DNA from: Tenrec ecaudatus
Taxonomy: Eukaryota > Chordata > Mammalia > Afrosoricida > Tenrecidae
Direction of reading: 5' to 3'
Assembly: GCF_050624435.1 (NCBI RefSeq)
Contig: NC_134541.1
Location: 5,715,983-5,779,982 of the forward strand
Length of the DNA: 64,000 nt
In this document: positions 46,078 through 58,813 of the stretch, piece by piece
Layout of the letters: the number at the start of each line of letters is the position of its first letter
Position numbering within the stretch: position 1 is the first letter of the stretch
Translations under genes and position numbers: made by a program
The notes under the pieces: generated by a model
What the model saw: the letters and a program-made list of their open reading frames with translations, nothing else
What the model was told of the DNA's origin: nothing
Databases searched by the model: none

Positions 46078-48400
46078 TAAAAAAAAATCATTTTATTAGG
46101 GGCTCATACAACTCTTAGGACAGTCCATACATACACCAATTGTGTATAGCACATCTGTACATTCATTGCCCTCATCATTTTCAAAGCATTTGCTCTCTAC
46201 TTAAGCCCTTAGCATCAGGTCCTCTTTTTTCCCCCTCCCTCCCCGCTATCCCCTCCCTCATGAGCCCTTGATAAGTTACAAATAAATTATTATTTTGTCA
46301 TATCTTTCCCTGTGTTTGTCTCCTATCACCCCCTTTTCTGTTGTCCGTTCCCCAGGAAGGAAGTCATATGTAGATCCTTATAATCGGTTCCCTCTTTCCA
46401 GCCCACTCTCCCGTTACCCTCCCAGTATCACCACTCACACCCCTGGTCATGAAGGTATATCATCTCCCCTGGATTCCCTGTGCCTCCAGCTCCTACCTGC
46501 ACCAGTGTACATCTTCTGCTCTATCCAGCCTTGCAAGGTACAATTTGGATCATGTGAGTGTCGGGGAGGGAAGGGAGGAAACATTTAGGAACTGGAGGAA
46601 AGGTGTATTCTTCTTCGGTGCTACAGAGCACCCTGACTGGCTCATCTCCTCCCGTAGACCCCTCTGCATGGGGATCTCCAGTGGCTGACACATGGGTTTT
46701 GGGTCTCCACTCTGCACTCCCCCCCTAATTCACTATGGTAAGATTTTTTTTTTTTTTGGTTCTGATGATGCCTTATACCTGATCCCTTCAACACCTCGTT
46801 ATCGCACAGGCTGGTGTGCTTTTTTCCATGTGGGCTTTGTTGCTTCTGAGCTAGATGGTTGATTGTTTACCTTCAAGTCTTTAAGACTATCTTTTTTTGA
46901 TATCCGGGCATCATCAGCTTTCTTCTCCACATTTGCTTATGCACCGTTTGTCCTCAGAGATCGTATCATGGAGATGTGCACCCCATGATACGATTTTTTT
47001 GTTCTTCGATGCCTGATAACTGATCCCTTCGAAACCTCCAGATCACACAGGCTGGTGTGTTCTTCCATGTGGGCTTGGTTGCTTCTTATCTAGATGGCTG
47101 CTTGTTTATCTTCAAGCCTCTAGGACTCCAGGCGCTATCTCTTTTGATAGCCGGGCACCATCAGCTTTCTTCACCACATTTGCTTATTCACCCTCTTTGT
47201 GTTCAGCGGTTGTGTCTGGAGGGTGAGCATCATAGAATGCCAATTTAATAGAAGAAAGCATTCTTGCATTGAGTGAGTACTTGAGTAGAAGCCCAATGAC
47301 TTTCCGCCACCTTAATACTAAACCTATAAATATAGGCCCATCCATCTATTCCCATCCTCATATGTATATATATTTGCATATGTACATGTCTTTGTCCAGA
47401 TCTCTATAAATGGCCTTTGCCTCCCAGCTCTTTCCTCTATTTCCCTTGACTTTCCTCCTGTCCCACTATCATTCTCCTTCCCCACCTGGGTTTCAGCAAT
47501 ACCACTGTTATATTACCCTTGGTCATGTCCCACCAGGTCTGCCACACACACATCACCACCAATTTGGATCACTTGTTGTTCCCTGTTCCCTGGGTTTGTT
47601 ACCACCACTTCTTTACCCCCCACCTCCCCCTATCCCATTTCCCCTGGGAATTGACGGTCCCTTTGTTTTTCCTCCAGCTTGTTCATCCAGCCAATCTCAT
47701 TTAGACAGACCTACATAGATAATAACATGCACAAAAAGAAGACAGCGCAAAACCAAGCAACAATATACAACAAAACAACAACAAACCACTGACAACAAGA
47801 CAAAACACAACAAGAAAGAAAAGCTTGTAGTTGGTTCAAGGATCATTTGTTGGCCTTTAGGAGTGATTTCCAGTCCAGTCTGTTGGGAGACCACGCCCTG
47901 GCCCCAAAGTGCACCTTCAGCATTCCCGGGGACCTTGCCGCTCCATTCCCTTGCTGCTCCGCTGCACTCCCCCATTGCTTTGCCTCGGTGTGGTGGAATG
48001 AGGTCGGGTGAAAATTCCACACTGTCTCCTGTGCTGTCCCCCACAGGGCCATGGGTCAGTCAGGGCCGTCATGTCTCATAGTGGGGCTGACCATGTGGTC
48101 CTCTCTGTCGACTGGCTGCTCCAATTGGGGTGATCGTCCACAGGGCCTGGTGGGCCAGGATGTGTTCCATTCTTTCCTCCCCCTCCCGTCATCTGCTCCC
48201 ATGTGCTCCGATCATATATGTCCCTCTCCCAGAGCTGCAGATTCAATGCCATCCTTTGAAATAAATTCTTCTGGGGGCAGGCATCCACTTAGTATCTGGT
48301 CCTGGGGACAGGCCCCCAGACATCTCCACTGCTTGCCTACTCCACACCAGAAGGTTGCATTCACACCTTGGGACACTCGGTTGAAGTGTGGTCCCTCTAG
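46078..48400 (-). mobile_element. L1 3'UTR, antisense, longest copy, with tandem duplication
   Basis: Best copy of the long L1 3'UTR, from the terminus at 46085 to about 48400. The same block of about 245 bp is duplicated in tandem (about 46760-46980 and 47000-47230) as at 24890-25360. It serves as the uninterrupted reference for the L1 split by the betaretroviral fragment. Confidence 0.85.
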
Positions 48401-48658
48401 GCTGCATCTTTTTAACATCACATTCAAAATAAAACAGAAATCTGGCTTTTGAAATTACTTACACTAATTTACATCATTTATACCAAGCTGTAGTGCTTTT
48501 AAGAACACTACTTAAAAAGCAAAACAAACTTGGTTTACCCGAAAAAACAAAAAAACATACTCCATTTCCAGGCCGCCACTGCACTGTGACTCTGCATGTT
48601 CAGGTCCTTATACTCAGAGCAGACCTGGAAGACCTTGGCTTGAAGGAACAGGGAAGAT

Positions 48659-48686
48659 ATGGACGCCATGAAGAAGCTCACAGAAG
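48659..48686 (+). CDS. KRAB zinc-finger gene, coding exon 1
   Basis: ATGGACGCCATGAAGAAGCT starts a short exon ending in GAAG|GTGAGAG, a good splice donor, with phase 1. It supplies the first residues (MDAMKKLTE). Support comes from the phase, which fits the next exon exactly. The upstream noncoding exon may lie in the CpG island at 33.3-34 kb. Confidence 0.7.
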
Positions 48687-48869
48687 GTGAGAGTTGCTCA
48701 GGGTCTGGGAGGTGAAGAGGGGACCTAGGCTGCAGATTCAGGTGAGAACCCTTACTAGAGTTAGAGTAAGCCACAGCTTACTAAAGTGGGTGCATTTCCC
48801 CCTCCCATATCAGAACTACTGACAGATTATACAGGGTATTCTTTCTCACGACTTCTCTTGTGCACTTAG

Positions 48870-48931
48870 GTTTGTCTTCTCATGATAATGACTGGCCCCA
48901 AGAGAAAAAGCAGAAGCAGCAGCAAATACTG
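48870..48931 (+). CDS. KRAB zinc-finger gene, coding exon 2
   Basis: 62-nt exon between the acceptor TGCACTTAG and the donor CTG|GTGAGT. Joined to exon 1 it gives exactly 30 codons and ends in phase 0, matching the KRAB exon. It encodes a hydrophilic Lys/Gln-rich linker. No stop in frame. Confidence 0.75.
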
Positions 48932-49639
48932 GTGAGTTGGGATCATCGCATTTTTGTGAAGTGTTGATTCATTTCCAGAGAGTAGGCCTTTCTTCTCCCG
49001 TCTTAAGATAAGAAAAGGCAACCAACCTTTATACATTTTGTGCTATGTAGCTTATTGCTCTTTTGTGCGTTTTATTTTTATTGTTGAGAAATATTAATAT
49101 TAGGAATCCAGGGAACTCTACGAAGAAATTTTTTTTTAACTGAGATTATTTTGTTTTTCAAAGTACTACTAAGTAAATTGCACTACTGGAAAACCTACAT
49201 CATTGACCTTGAGTTTATAGCTATTTGTAGTGATCTTACTGGACCGTGTCAAACTATCCCTGTATCTATCTGAGACTTTGTTTTGAAAACCTGATCTTTC
49301 TCCCTTGGAGTATCTTGTGGTTTTGAATTACTGACCTTGAGGTAGTATCTTACTCCCCCTCCAGAGCACCTTAAAATATACTATGCATCTGTGTACTCCG
49401 CATCCTAGGACCTATACACTGGCATCCTTTTCCATTTTTTTTCCTTTTCCACTTTTAATTACCTTTTGAAACAGTAGAAATCGCTTAATAACAATAGAAT
49501 TTGTAGGTACTGTGATAGAGCGTCAACAGGCATCTATACCAGGCTGTCTTAGTGCCAGGAGTATGATCCAGCACCAACAAATATGAAATACCACACTGTC
49601 CACTTTGCCACATTCCCGTTCCCTTCTGGCACCAGCTGC

Positions 49640-49790
49640 CCGCACAGGAGTGCTTTCATTGATTCTCAGCAACTCACACTCACCGTCACCGAGTCCGTTC
49701 CAGCTCACAGCAACCCTACGGGACAGAGAACAGCCCCTGTGGGTTACCGATTCCGTCAGTCTTTTACAGGAGTAAAAAGCTTCATCTTCT
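49640..49790 (-). mobile_element. AfroSINE in zinc-finger gene intron
   Basis: Reversed AfroSINE with CACAGCAACCCTACGGGACA and TTTTACAGGAGTAAAAAGC. The rest of this intron (48932-50524) shows no further gene. Confidence 0.75.
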
Positions 49791-50524
49791 CCCTTCTCCG
49801 ATTATATCCACTTAGAACTAGAACTATGTCAGATCTAATCAGTTTAAAGGTATGGTCTTTCAGATTGCGACATAGATTCAACAACACCCTCCCTTGCATT
49901 GCTGGCCACAAATGTAGAGTTAGACTCTCTTTCCTTCTGCATCTCGGCTTCAAATTTGGTAGCTGTCCTGGGCTCCATGGGAAAAATCCATGGAACCTAC
50001 ATCTGACCTCCAGATTAAGTAAGGAGAAGGAAAACCCAGCACTGCACCCAAGGTCACACATGCCTCTGCCCTCCTTTGTCCTGACCCTCTTTTGACACCA
50101 ACCATTTGCTGCTCACAGACCCAGGTCTCCAGTCACTGGCAAGAATTTGGTGAACATCTTCAGATGTACATTCTTGAGGGTCACCAGTTAAATCTTCTTG
50201 TGAAAACCGAGGGCCATTAGCTGATGGATCACTGCTCTTTGGTTGTTCCTAGAAGATGTTTGTGACCTCATTGCCTGATTAGAAGTAATTCTTTTGAGTT
50301 CAGAGGACAGTTGAGAGCATCCCACTTGATCCCAAAGGACTTCCTACCTGTCCAAGGGTTACTCCTCTAATTCTGTGGTCCTGGATCGCTTTTGTGACAA
50401 GTCTGGGGTACTTGCTGGAGGAACTAGCTGAAGTTCCCCAGATGCAGATTCTTCAGAGCTCTCAGGAAACTCTGGTGGTGAAAACTGATGGTGTTTTGCT
50501 GCATTGATTCCTTATTCATTCTAG

Positions 50525-50755
<231 letters not shown>

Positions 50756-50764
50756 TGAACATCA

Positions 50765-50900
50765 TCTTTTTATTTTTTATTAATCATTTTATTGGGTTAT
50801 TACAGATACTATAACAATCATAAATCAGTTCTATCAAGCAGACTTATACAGAAGTTGCCAGTTTCAAAACATTTCCCGAATGCCATCTGCTACTTCTTAT
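50765..50900 (-). mobile_element. L1-type 3' end in intron
   Basis: Starts AATCATTTTATTGGGTTATT and contains ATCAAGCAGACTTATACAG, a diverged relative of the L1 tails. Confidence 0.6.
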
Positions 50901-51179
50901 TGTGATATTGATTATTGTTGTATAACGTATGTATCCTTGAGTGTGTTTTGACTCCTGCCAGAATACCTGACCCAGGAATTATGAATTTGATTACTTTTCC
51001 TCTAAGCCCATTGTGCTATTTGGCCTTACCGCAGTGGACTCGGGTTGTACTTGTTCTTCTGTGCTTGAGTACTTTCGTGTCACTTTGTGTTGATGAACTA
51101 TCTTATACCTGTTGAGTGACTCAGTTGTCCCCTTACGATGGGGACAACTTTTAACCTCTTTACTCAGGTGAACCAATCC

Positions 51180-52040
51180 AGTCATGTCTAGGATGTTTCC
51201 ACAGTTGTGTGCTGCTTGTATGTATTCATACATAGAGGAATACATATGAAGAGACATGTTTGTGCATGTCCCATCCTGTACATGTATACATACTCATCTA
51301 CCGTTACGTGTTTCATTTACAAGCCAAGTTGTTCAACAGCATGGCTTGATCTTTTCTTTTTGGTCATAAACTATTATGTGCTGCTCTTAACGTACTGTTA
51401 AGGAAGTTTCTACAGCTCCTGAGCAATTGGAGTGTTTCCACAGAAGATTGGTGGTACTCTTAGGAATTTACCTGTGGGAGCAAGAAACCCTGGTGGCACT
51501 GTAGTTTCAGAATTTTTCTACCCACAGGGTCAGCAGTGCAAACCCACCAACCACGCCTCTGGATAAAGATGAGGTGAGGCTGTCTGCTCCCATAAAGGTT
51601 TACAGTCCCCGAGTCTCTAAATGGTGTTACTGTGAGTTCAGTCGATGCTGTCGGTAAGCTGACAGCCTCACCGAGGGGTATTTTTCCAGAGAGGAAGCAA
51701 CACAGGAAAAAGGGGAGAAGTAAAAAGGGAGAGGGATCCTGTAAAAGAGCCTTAAAAGTAGAGACCGTGAGAGACTTGGAAACAGCCCAGTGGTGACAGA
51801 GACAACAGTTCCAAGTCTGACATGGGCCATGTGCATGCACGTTAGTGAGGACGTTCACAGGTCCAAAACATATTTTCCTCTGGCAGCTGACGGGACACCC
51901 ACACAGTGGAGAGGAGCTAAGAGAGCTGCTGCACTGAAGCAGGGAGGCTCTGCCGAGCCTGTCTTTGAATCCACCACCTAACGCTAATACTGATCTGCGA
52001 GTTCTCTGTACTCGTTGCAATGAATTACCAGCCCGAGAAC
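51180..52040 (+). repeat. Inverted duplicate of 17881-18812
   Basis: The reverse complement aligns with the intron of the minus-strand zinc-finger pseudogene, including the AfroSINE at 51485-51680. A 208-codon open frame on its minus strand (52086-51460) has no counterpart in the duplicate and is not called as a gene. Confidence 0.8.
51485..51680 (+). mobile_element. AfroSINE, shared with the duplicate locus
   Basis: Starts AACCCTGGTGGCACTGTAG; the same insertion occurs at 18265-18465. It dates the duplication to after this SINE insertion. Confidence 0.85.
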
Positions 52041-52975
52041 AAAGGTCAATTGTACCATGAGGAAGATGGCTACTCTCAGAATTCATGAATCAGTTGGAGG
52101 TTGGAGGTAGGGCTGACTTGACTGCCCTGCATGTTCATCAGCTTTGGGCTGATCCTGATCATCATTCACTCAAAGGTGGGCATATGCAAGTGCTGCAAAT
52201 ACCCCTCTGCCATTTTCACACATAGACTCTCTCCCATATTTGAAGTCCACCAGATAGAGTGGCTTTGTAGTTTGTCATTCCCACTTTATCAAAAGAAAAG
52301 CCATGGAGATTTCCACATAGGTCATAGAGGAACTCTTATTTCCAAGGAATAACAAGTATCCGAGTAGGTCATTGTGCGTGCCCTAGGCTTAGAGGTTTCT
52401 AGGAGAAGGACAAGGCCTACTGTAGGAGAAGCTGTTTGCCGAGCACAAGCTGGGCTTCCCAGGCTGTCCAATTCTGTAGAAGCACACTTCCACAGCATTC
52501 TCCCTTTGAGCTTTTGCTAAGTTGAGCCATCATGTGTTTGGATTGCAGCCCAGGGCTTTAACCACGGCCCCACCTAGAGTCCTGGATTGCAGTCAGTAGG
52601 CTGATTGATAAAAATGGAAACCAAGTGACCCATTAGTGGGAAACATTGTGTTGGACTTATCGTGAATGGCTAATATGTGTGTAGGAGCATTGTTAGTGCC
52701 ATCAAGAGTATGCCAACTCTTAGTGAACGCATAATTAGAACACTTCCCGGGATTTATGGCCTTCTAGATACAGATTGCCAAGAAATCTTTAGGCCTGTCT
52801 TTGGAACCGTCGCCCTTTCAGCTACTTGTTGAATGCATGTTTGTGTGAGTGAGACAGAGAGAGCGCGCGAGTGAAAGAGAAGGTTTTCCTGGGACTCCAG
52901 CAGGGAGATGCTGTCTGTCTGGAGAGAATGCACCACTGCTCGTGCTCTATTCATGGGATTCTCTCTCTCCTACAG

Positions 52976-54489
52976 AACCAACGTCACAAATGTACTACTC
53001 CTCCTGCCTCCTAGCCTTCTCCTGTGTACAATTCCTCAGGCAGCATGTGCGTCAGATCTTCCCGGACTTGTGTGCACAGAGTCACTTCCATTCAGAGGAT
53101 TCCAGCGCAGGGCAGCCCGAGCATCAGGTTTCTGATGAGAACTGCAGAAATGAAAACGCGCAAGGGCGGGACAGAGAAGTCTCCAAGTCCTTGTGTGTGA
53201 GCACAGGGGAGAGAGAGTCCTCAAGAGCATTCTCCAGTTCTGCCCGGGGACAGTCATCAAGCCCCAGAAAACACAACACAGTGGTAGGAATGAAGGCCGA
53301 CTCCGCCCAAAGGGAAAAAAGCTCTGTGGAATCAGACAAGGGTTCGAAGAGATTAGCAACCTCAAGATTTGGGGTAATTCCTTGTAGACAAGATGAGCCA
53401 GACTGCAGCTTGAAATCAAATTTCACAAATCAGAAGGCTCTTTCCCAGGAGAAGCCACATTTAGACAGTGAGTGTTGCCAAGGCCTTACCCAGAAACCCT
53501 GTCTCCTTCAGCAACAAAGTATACACTCAGGGGAGAAGCTACGTGTGAGCAAAGAGTGTGGGCGAGGTGTTAATCAGAAATCATATGTGATCAAACACCA
53601 ATGCAAACACTCAAGTAAGAAACCTTACCTGTGTAAGGAATGTGGACGAGGCTTCGACTGGAAGTCACAGCTCACCAACCACCAGAGGATACACTCAGAG
53701 GAGAAACCACATGTGTGTAAGGAGTGTGGGCGAGGGTTTGCCTCCAAATCATGTCTGCTTGTACACCTGAGGAGACATTCTGGGGACAAACCATATGTGT
53801 GTCAGGAATGTGGACGCAGCTTTCTTTGGAAGTCATTGCTCACCATACACCAGAGGGTCCACTCAGGGGAGAAACCATATGTGTGTAAGGAATGTGGGCG
53901 AGGCTTTAAATGTAAGTCATCTTTTATCATACACCAGAGGTTACTCTCAGGAGAGAAACCACATGTGTGTAAGGAATGTGGGCGAGGCTTTAGAAGAAAG
54001 TCACATCTCATCAGACATGAGAGAACACACACAGGTGAGAAACCTTTCAAGTGTCAGGAATGTGGGCGCGGCTTTAGTGCCAAGTCAAGTCTCATCTTAC
54101 ATCAAAGGACACACTCAGGGGAAAAACCTTACAGGTGTCAGGAGTGTGGGCGAGACTTTAGTCAAAAGTTATATCTCAGCAGACACCAGAGGACACACTT
54201 AGGGGAGAAACCATTTGTGTGTAAGGAGTGTGGGCGAGGCTTTGGTTTGAAGGGAGATCTCATCAATCACCAGAGGATACACTCAGGGGAAAAGCCACAC
54301 GTGTGCAAAGAGTGTGAGAGGTCCTTTAGCCGAAAGTCAACTCTCATCAGACACCTGAGGACACACACAGGTGAGAGACCTTATGTATGTAAGGAATGTG
54401 GGCGAGGGTTTAGCCGAAAGACAACTCTCAGCATGCATCAGAGGATACACTCAGGGGAGAAGCCACGTGTGGTCAAGGCTTTAGGCTAA
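52976..54489 (+). CDS. KRAB C2H2 zinc-finger gene, zinc-finger exon
   Basis: Last coding exon, after acceptor CTCTCCTACAG. With the other exons it gives 576 residues. Residues 74-260 are a spacer with a finger relic (KPHLDSECCQGLTQ). Eleven finger units follow (about 261-565) with HSGEKP-type linkers: unit 1 has lost its first Cys, unit 5 its last His (QRLLSGEKP), and nine look intact. The CKECGRGF motif resembles ZNF133/PRDM9-type fingers; orthology is not settled. The protein should be a nuclear, sequence-specific DNA-binding repressor acting through TRIM28. The frame ends VKALG-TAA after a small deletion in the next finger, so the array is shorter than it once was. I take 52976 as the exon start, since an open frame upstream to 52849 is intron. 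Confidence 0.92.
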
Positions 54490-55920
54490 GGAGAAATCTC
54501 ATCAGTCACGCGAGGACTCACACAGGGGAGAAACCTTACATGGGTAAGGACTGTGGGCGAGGCTTTGGGAAACAGTCAAAACTCAAACTTGTCACCAGAG
54601 GATGCACTCATGGGAGAAAGCACTTGTGTAAGGAGTGTAGGCTAGAATGTCACTGGAAGTCAAAGCTCATCAACCACCAGAGGAGACACTCAGGGAAGAA
54701 GCCACATGTGTGCAAGGAGTGTGGGCGAAGCTTCAATCAAGAAAAAGATCTCAACAGACACCAGATGACTCAATCAGCTGAGAAGCCACATGTGTACAAG
54801 GAGTGTGGGTGAGGCTTCAGCCAAAAGACAAATCTGATCAGACACCAGAGCACACATTTAAGGGAGAAACCACATGAAGCTTTTCCTGAAAGCCATAGTT
54901 TATCAAACAGCAGAGGACACACTCAAGGGACAAGCCAAATGTGCGCAAAGACTTTGGGCTAGGCTTCAGCCAAAAGTGAACTCTCATCAAACACCAAAGG
55001 GACCCTCACTCTCCCCGGAGGTGGGCCACACACTATCCACTTCACTGTCTTGTTGAAGAGCCATTTTGAGCCACACTGATGGCAACCAGAGCCCTGGAGA
55101 TGTGTTCACTGCCATTGGATCTACCAGACTTTTCACCTACCAGCCTGTGATCTTGCTGCTTTCTGCACGATTGCATGAGTCTGAAGAGGGATTTATGGAC
55201 TAGTATGGGATTTTGGACTTTATCTAGACTGGGATGTTTGCTGGGTATATAATTATTTCATATAAAGCTCCCAAACATATATCAGTGTCGCTGGAAATTT
55301 TTTCACTATTTAAACTTGTTTATGAAACTATGTGGAGGTGGGCGGATGGGGCTTTTAAAAAAAAGTCATGTGGATAAGGTATAGGTATATTCAGTGCTCC
55401 TTGTATTTAAGATAATATGCTCAAGAAGCCACATGTGTGTAAGTAGCGTTGGTCATGTTTCATTAAGAAGTCCCATCTCCTCACACAGCAGAGGACCCAC
55501 TCAGGAGACCAGCAGCATGTATTCTCATCAAACACCCAACTATACACTCAGGTGGGAAACCTCACAGGGGTCAGAACTGAGTGAACCTTGAGCTCCAAGT
55601 CAGCTGTCATCACACTTGGGAGACAGAAGCTCTCGGTGTAAGGAGTGTAGGTGAGGCTCATTGGTGGAATAAATCCTAGACAACACATTGGTATTAACAG
55701 TGTGGGGATGACTTTAGTGACCATTCAGAATTTCTCTCCCACCAGAGGGCTCACTTGGAAGATGTGTACAATGTGGGTGTGAAGCTTTAGGTGTAAGTAC
55801 GGCCACCAGATGTTCACTCCAGAGAAGCCTTACGTGTGCGGTAAGTGTATTGAGGCTTTAGATGTAATTCACTCATTCACCTGAGGAAGTGGAACAGAAG
55901 CTTTCTGTGCCCGGGGAAGA
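54490..55920 (+). pseudogene. Decayed zinc fingers downstream of the stop
   Basis: Finger coding sequence continues past the stop in another frame. 54540-54812 still reads CRLECHWKSKLINHQRRHSG and VCKECGRSFNQEKDLNRHQ, ending in TGA. Weaker relics (CATGTGTGTAAG, AGAAGCC) reach about 55900, interrupted by LTR-like sequence at 55060-55310. These probably form the 3'UTR now. The ancestral array was several fingers longer. Confidence 0.8.
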
Positions 55921-56039
55921 GACTAGAATTTAAGACAAACTGAATTTAGATGAATAAATTCTCCAATCTTCCTTCAGTACACATGAAGCAATTAACATGG
56001 AACATGTTTGCTATTCAACTTTTTTTTGGCTTTGGTCAT

Positions 56040-56650
56040 TTAAAAAAAGTATTTTTAAAATGTATTATTAATTGGGAGTTAATACATATCCTTCCATAGT
56101 TCAATCATATCAAGCAGTATTTTTTTTAAACATTGTTTTATCCTGGGCTCCTCTAACTCTTATCACAATCCATGTGTGTCAAGCACATTTCTTCACTTGT
56201 TGCCATCATCATTTTTAAAACATTTTCTGTCTACATGAGTTGTTGGTATCAGCTTCTCGATTTTTCCCCTCCCCGCTCCCTTCCTCATGATCTCTTTATA
56301 GTTTATAAATTGTTATTTTGTCATGTGTTACACTGACTGATAAATCCCTTCACCCACTTTTCTATTGCCCACCCCCCTGGGAGGGGATTATATGTGATCA
56401 TTGTGATCTGGTTCCCCCTTTCTACCCCAACCTTCCCCTTACCAGGCTTACCCTCCTGGTATGGCTACTCTCAATAAGGGTCCTGAGGGGTTTATCTGTC
56501 CTGGATTCCCCTGTGTTTCCTGCTCCTATCTGTACCCTTGTACATACTTTGGTCTAGCCAGATTTGTAAGGTAGAATTGGGTCAGTATAGTTGGTGGGTG
56601 GAAGCAGAGGAAGCATTAAGGAACTAGAGGAAAGTTTCTATCCTAGCCTT
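56040..56650 (-). mobile_element. L1 3' ends, antisense
   Basis: A short diverged L1 tail (56045-56120) is followed by a longer copy of the standard L1 3'UTR (56130-56650). Confidence 0.75.
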
Positions 56651-56699
56651 TGCTCTACATTGACTTTAAAGAAAAGCCTGTTTCTTCTAGACAGTCGCT

Positions 56700-56830
56700 C
56701 AAAACCAAGCTCACTACCATCAAGTTAATCCTGATTCCTAGCAGCCATAGACAGCAGGATAGAGCTGTCCCTGTGGGTTTCCAAGAATGCGACTCTTTAC
56801 AGGAGTAGAAAACCTCCTCTTTATCCTATA
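56700..56830 (-). mobile_element. AfroSINE, reverse orientation
   Basis: Shows AAAACCAAGCTCACTACCAT and TCTTTACAGGAGTAGAAAACC. 56835-57270 holds no gene that I recognise. Confidence 0.75.
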
Positions 56831-57269
56831 TGGTCCCTTCGCCTCTTTGTCCATGGGCCAGGAAGTCAGATGGGTGGCCTCCCTGGTCCCATTGTCTTGG
56901 CTCCTTGGTTGTTGTAATGCCCTTTCTCTGCCTCTGGTCTTGGCCTGGCTCCTTCACTGTCCCCCATGGTCTCCATGACACAACCTCTGTTGCCTCCTCC
57001 ACTTCAGAGCTCTCCAACTTATTCCACTGGAAGCTCTTGCAATGGTCTGAGGATTTCTCTCTGCTCCTGGTTCTTAGCTCCTACATGCAGAAGAATGGCT
57101 TTCATAAAAGTAAGGGATTTGATTTTTTTTAACTATATCCCCAAGGAAACAAAGGGTTTTGACTTAGTTCCCATCCTCTACTAAGGAGGAAGCTTCATCT
57201 GGGCCATCAGCGTAGCAGAGAACTCCTTCCAAAATGTGATCGATGCCACAGGGAAAGAGCCCAGAATTT

Positions 57270-58080
57270 ATAACACATCACAAATGTGATTGTGACTAGA
57301 CTGGCTGTAATAATTGACTGCATCTCATATTATTTTTTGATAGATTCCATGGATTCAGTTCCCCTCAGCAATCCCATTGACAATGTAAAGAAACACTGCC
57401 CAGTTCATCCTCACAATGATGGCTTTTCATTGAGACTCTACCTAGCAAGATAATCGTTCATCTTTGATAACATCTCTAAAAATAGGAGTTAAGTCTGTCC
57501 ATACCAGCGTCAAAGAAGCATTTTAGCTGTACCTTTTCAAAAACGAGATTTTTCTGGTAGAACCTCATGGTATATTCAATATTCCTGTCCAACACATGTA
57601 ATTCACAATTCTTATTTAGTCATGCTCATCCACCTTTTACATGCACACGAGTTGGCTGTGGATTGGGTGAAGATATACAGAGATCATCAATATTATATTC
57701 AACAGTCCATATTGTTTTATTCATTACAATCTGCCAATAATGTCCCTTAAGCCACATCCTTCCTCTTTTCTGTTTCCATTCCTCGTGGTTTCCCAAACCT
57801 TTGAACTTTGTCCTTGTCTAAAAGCTACCTTTTGAGCTCAAATCGTGGATTATTCTGAAGTGTATTTACTTCATTAGTATTATTGTATCCCTTACAGACA
57901 TGTCTGACAACTCAGTCAGGCAGTGAATTCAGCTCGGCACCAAAAGGGTGACTAAGGTCCATATTCTCAGGGTTTCTACCTGTCTCTGACTAGGTAAGCC
58001 TGGTCTCTTTTATGCTCTTGAGTTTTATTCTACCTTTTCCTCCTGCTCTATCCAGGAACTTGTCATGTGAGCAGTTTCAG
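57270..58080 (-). repeat. Unclassified repeat, relative of 7750-8880 and 12380-12690
   Basis: Reverse-orientation counterpart of those repeats: CCATATTCTCAGGGTTTCTACC matches 7830-7850 reversed, and the 57300-57500 part matches 12470-12650 reversed. Together these suggest one family longer than 1 kb. Confidence 0.5.
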
Positions 58081-58269
58081 AGAAGTTCATAGTGATATCC
58101 ACTCCCCTTCTAGTTACACTGGTGTCAGGGTCCTTCCATGGACATATGGACAGAAGTTCAGTAAAATTCTTAGCAATGCCCATCTTTCCTCTATTTATCA
58201 TTGATGTTACATTTGGTCAAACAGGATTTTTGCATTCTTTATACTGAGTGGTAATTCATACTGAAAGAA

Positions 58270-58400
58270 GCATGCTGATAGCATGGGGTACACTCTGGAC
58301 TGCTAAGATTGCAGGTTCAACCTCCTAGCTGCTCCATGGGAGAAAGAAGGAGCTATGGAGCCTATGAAAATTACAGCCCTAGAAACCATATGCAGGCTGT
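58270..58400 (+). mobile_element. AfroSINE fragment
   Basis: Contains GACTGCTAAGATTGCAGGTTC, AGCTGCTCCATGGGAGAAAG and TTACAGCCCTAGAAACC in AfroSINE order. Confidence 0.7.
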
Positions 58401-58629
58401 CCTCTGATTTTCGTCAAGTCCTCTTTGCTTTCAACAAAGAAATGTGTGTTATATGAATGTAATGGATGCTAGTGAGTGCCTCCAATCCTGATGCCTTGTT
58501 GCTCATATAGGCCATATTGTAGGATTACTTGCTCTCAGATTAGTATAGATATAAGTCCTTTATGAGATGTATGATTTTCAAATACTTGCTCACATTATGT
58601 GTGTTGTCTTTAGTTTTTGAAGGATGCTT

Positions 58630-58790
58630 TTTAAAAAATCATTGTATTGGGAGCTAATAGAACTCTTATCACAATCCATACATACAATCATTGTGTCAAG
58701 TACATTTGTACATTTGTGCCATTATCATTGTCAAAACATTTGTATTCTGCTTGAGCCCTTGGTATCAGCTCCTCATATTTCTCCACCTTA
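58630..58790 (-). mobile_element. L1 3' end, antisense
   Basis: Short copy of the L1 tail, starting AAAAATCATTGTATTGGGAG. Confidence 0.75.
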
Positions 58791-58813
58791 GAATGGTCCT
58801 TTTAAGAAAGTTA

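Noticed and set aside
47410..48452. Open frames of 100-133 codons on both strands.
   Set aside because: They lie in the L1 3'UTR, which is noncoding, and have no counterpart in the parallel copies.
51460..52086. 208-codon open frame on the minus strand.
   Set aside because: It covers duplicated intron and an AfroSINE, has no known domain, and is not conserved in the inverted copy at 17881-18465.
52849..52975. Open frame extending upstream of the finger exon with an ATG at 52849.
   Set aside because: A strong acceptor at 52975 joins the KRAB exon in phase, and similarity to the minus-strand copy begins at the equivalent acceptor.
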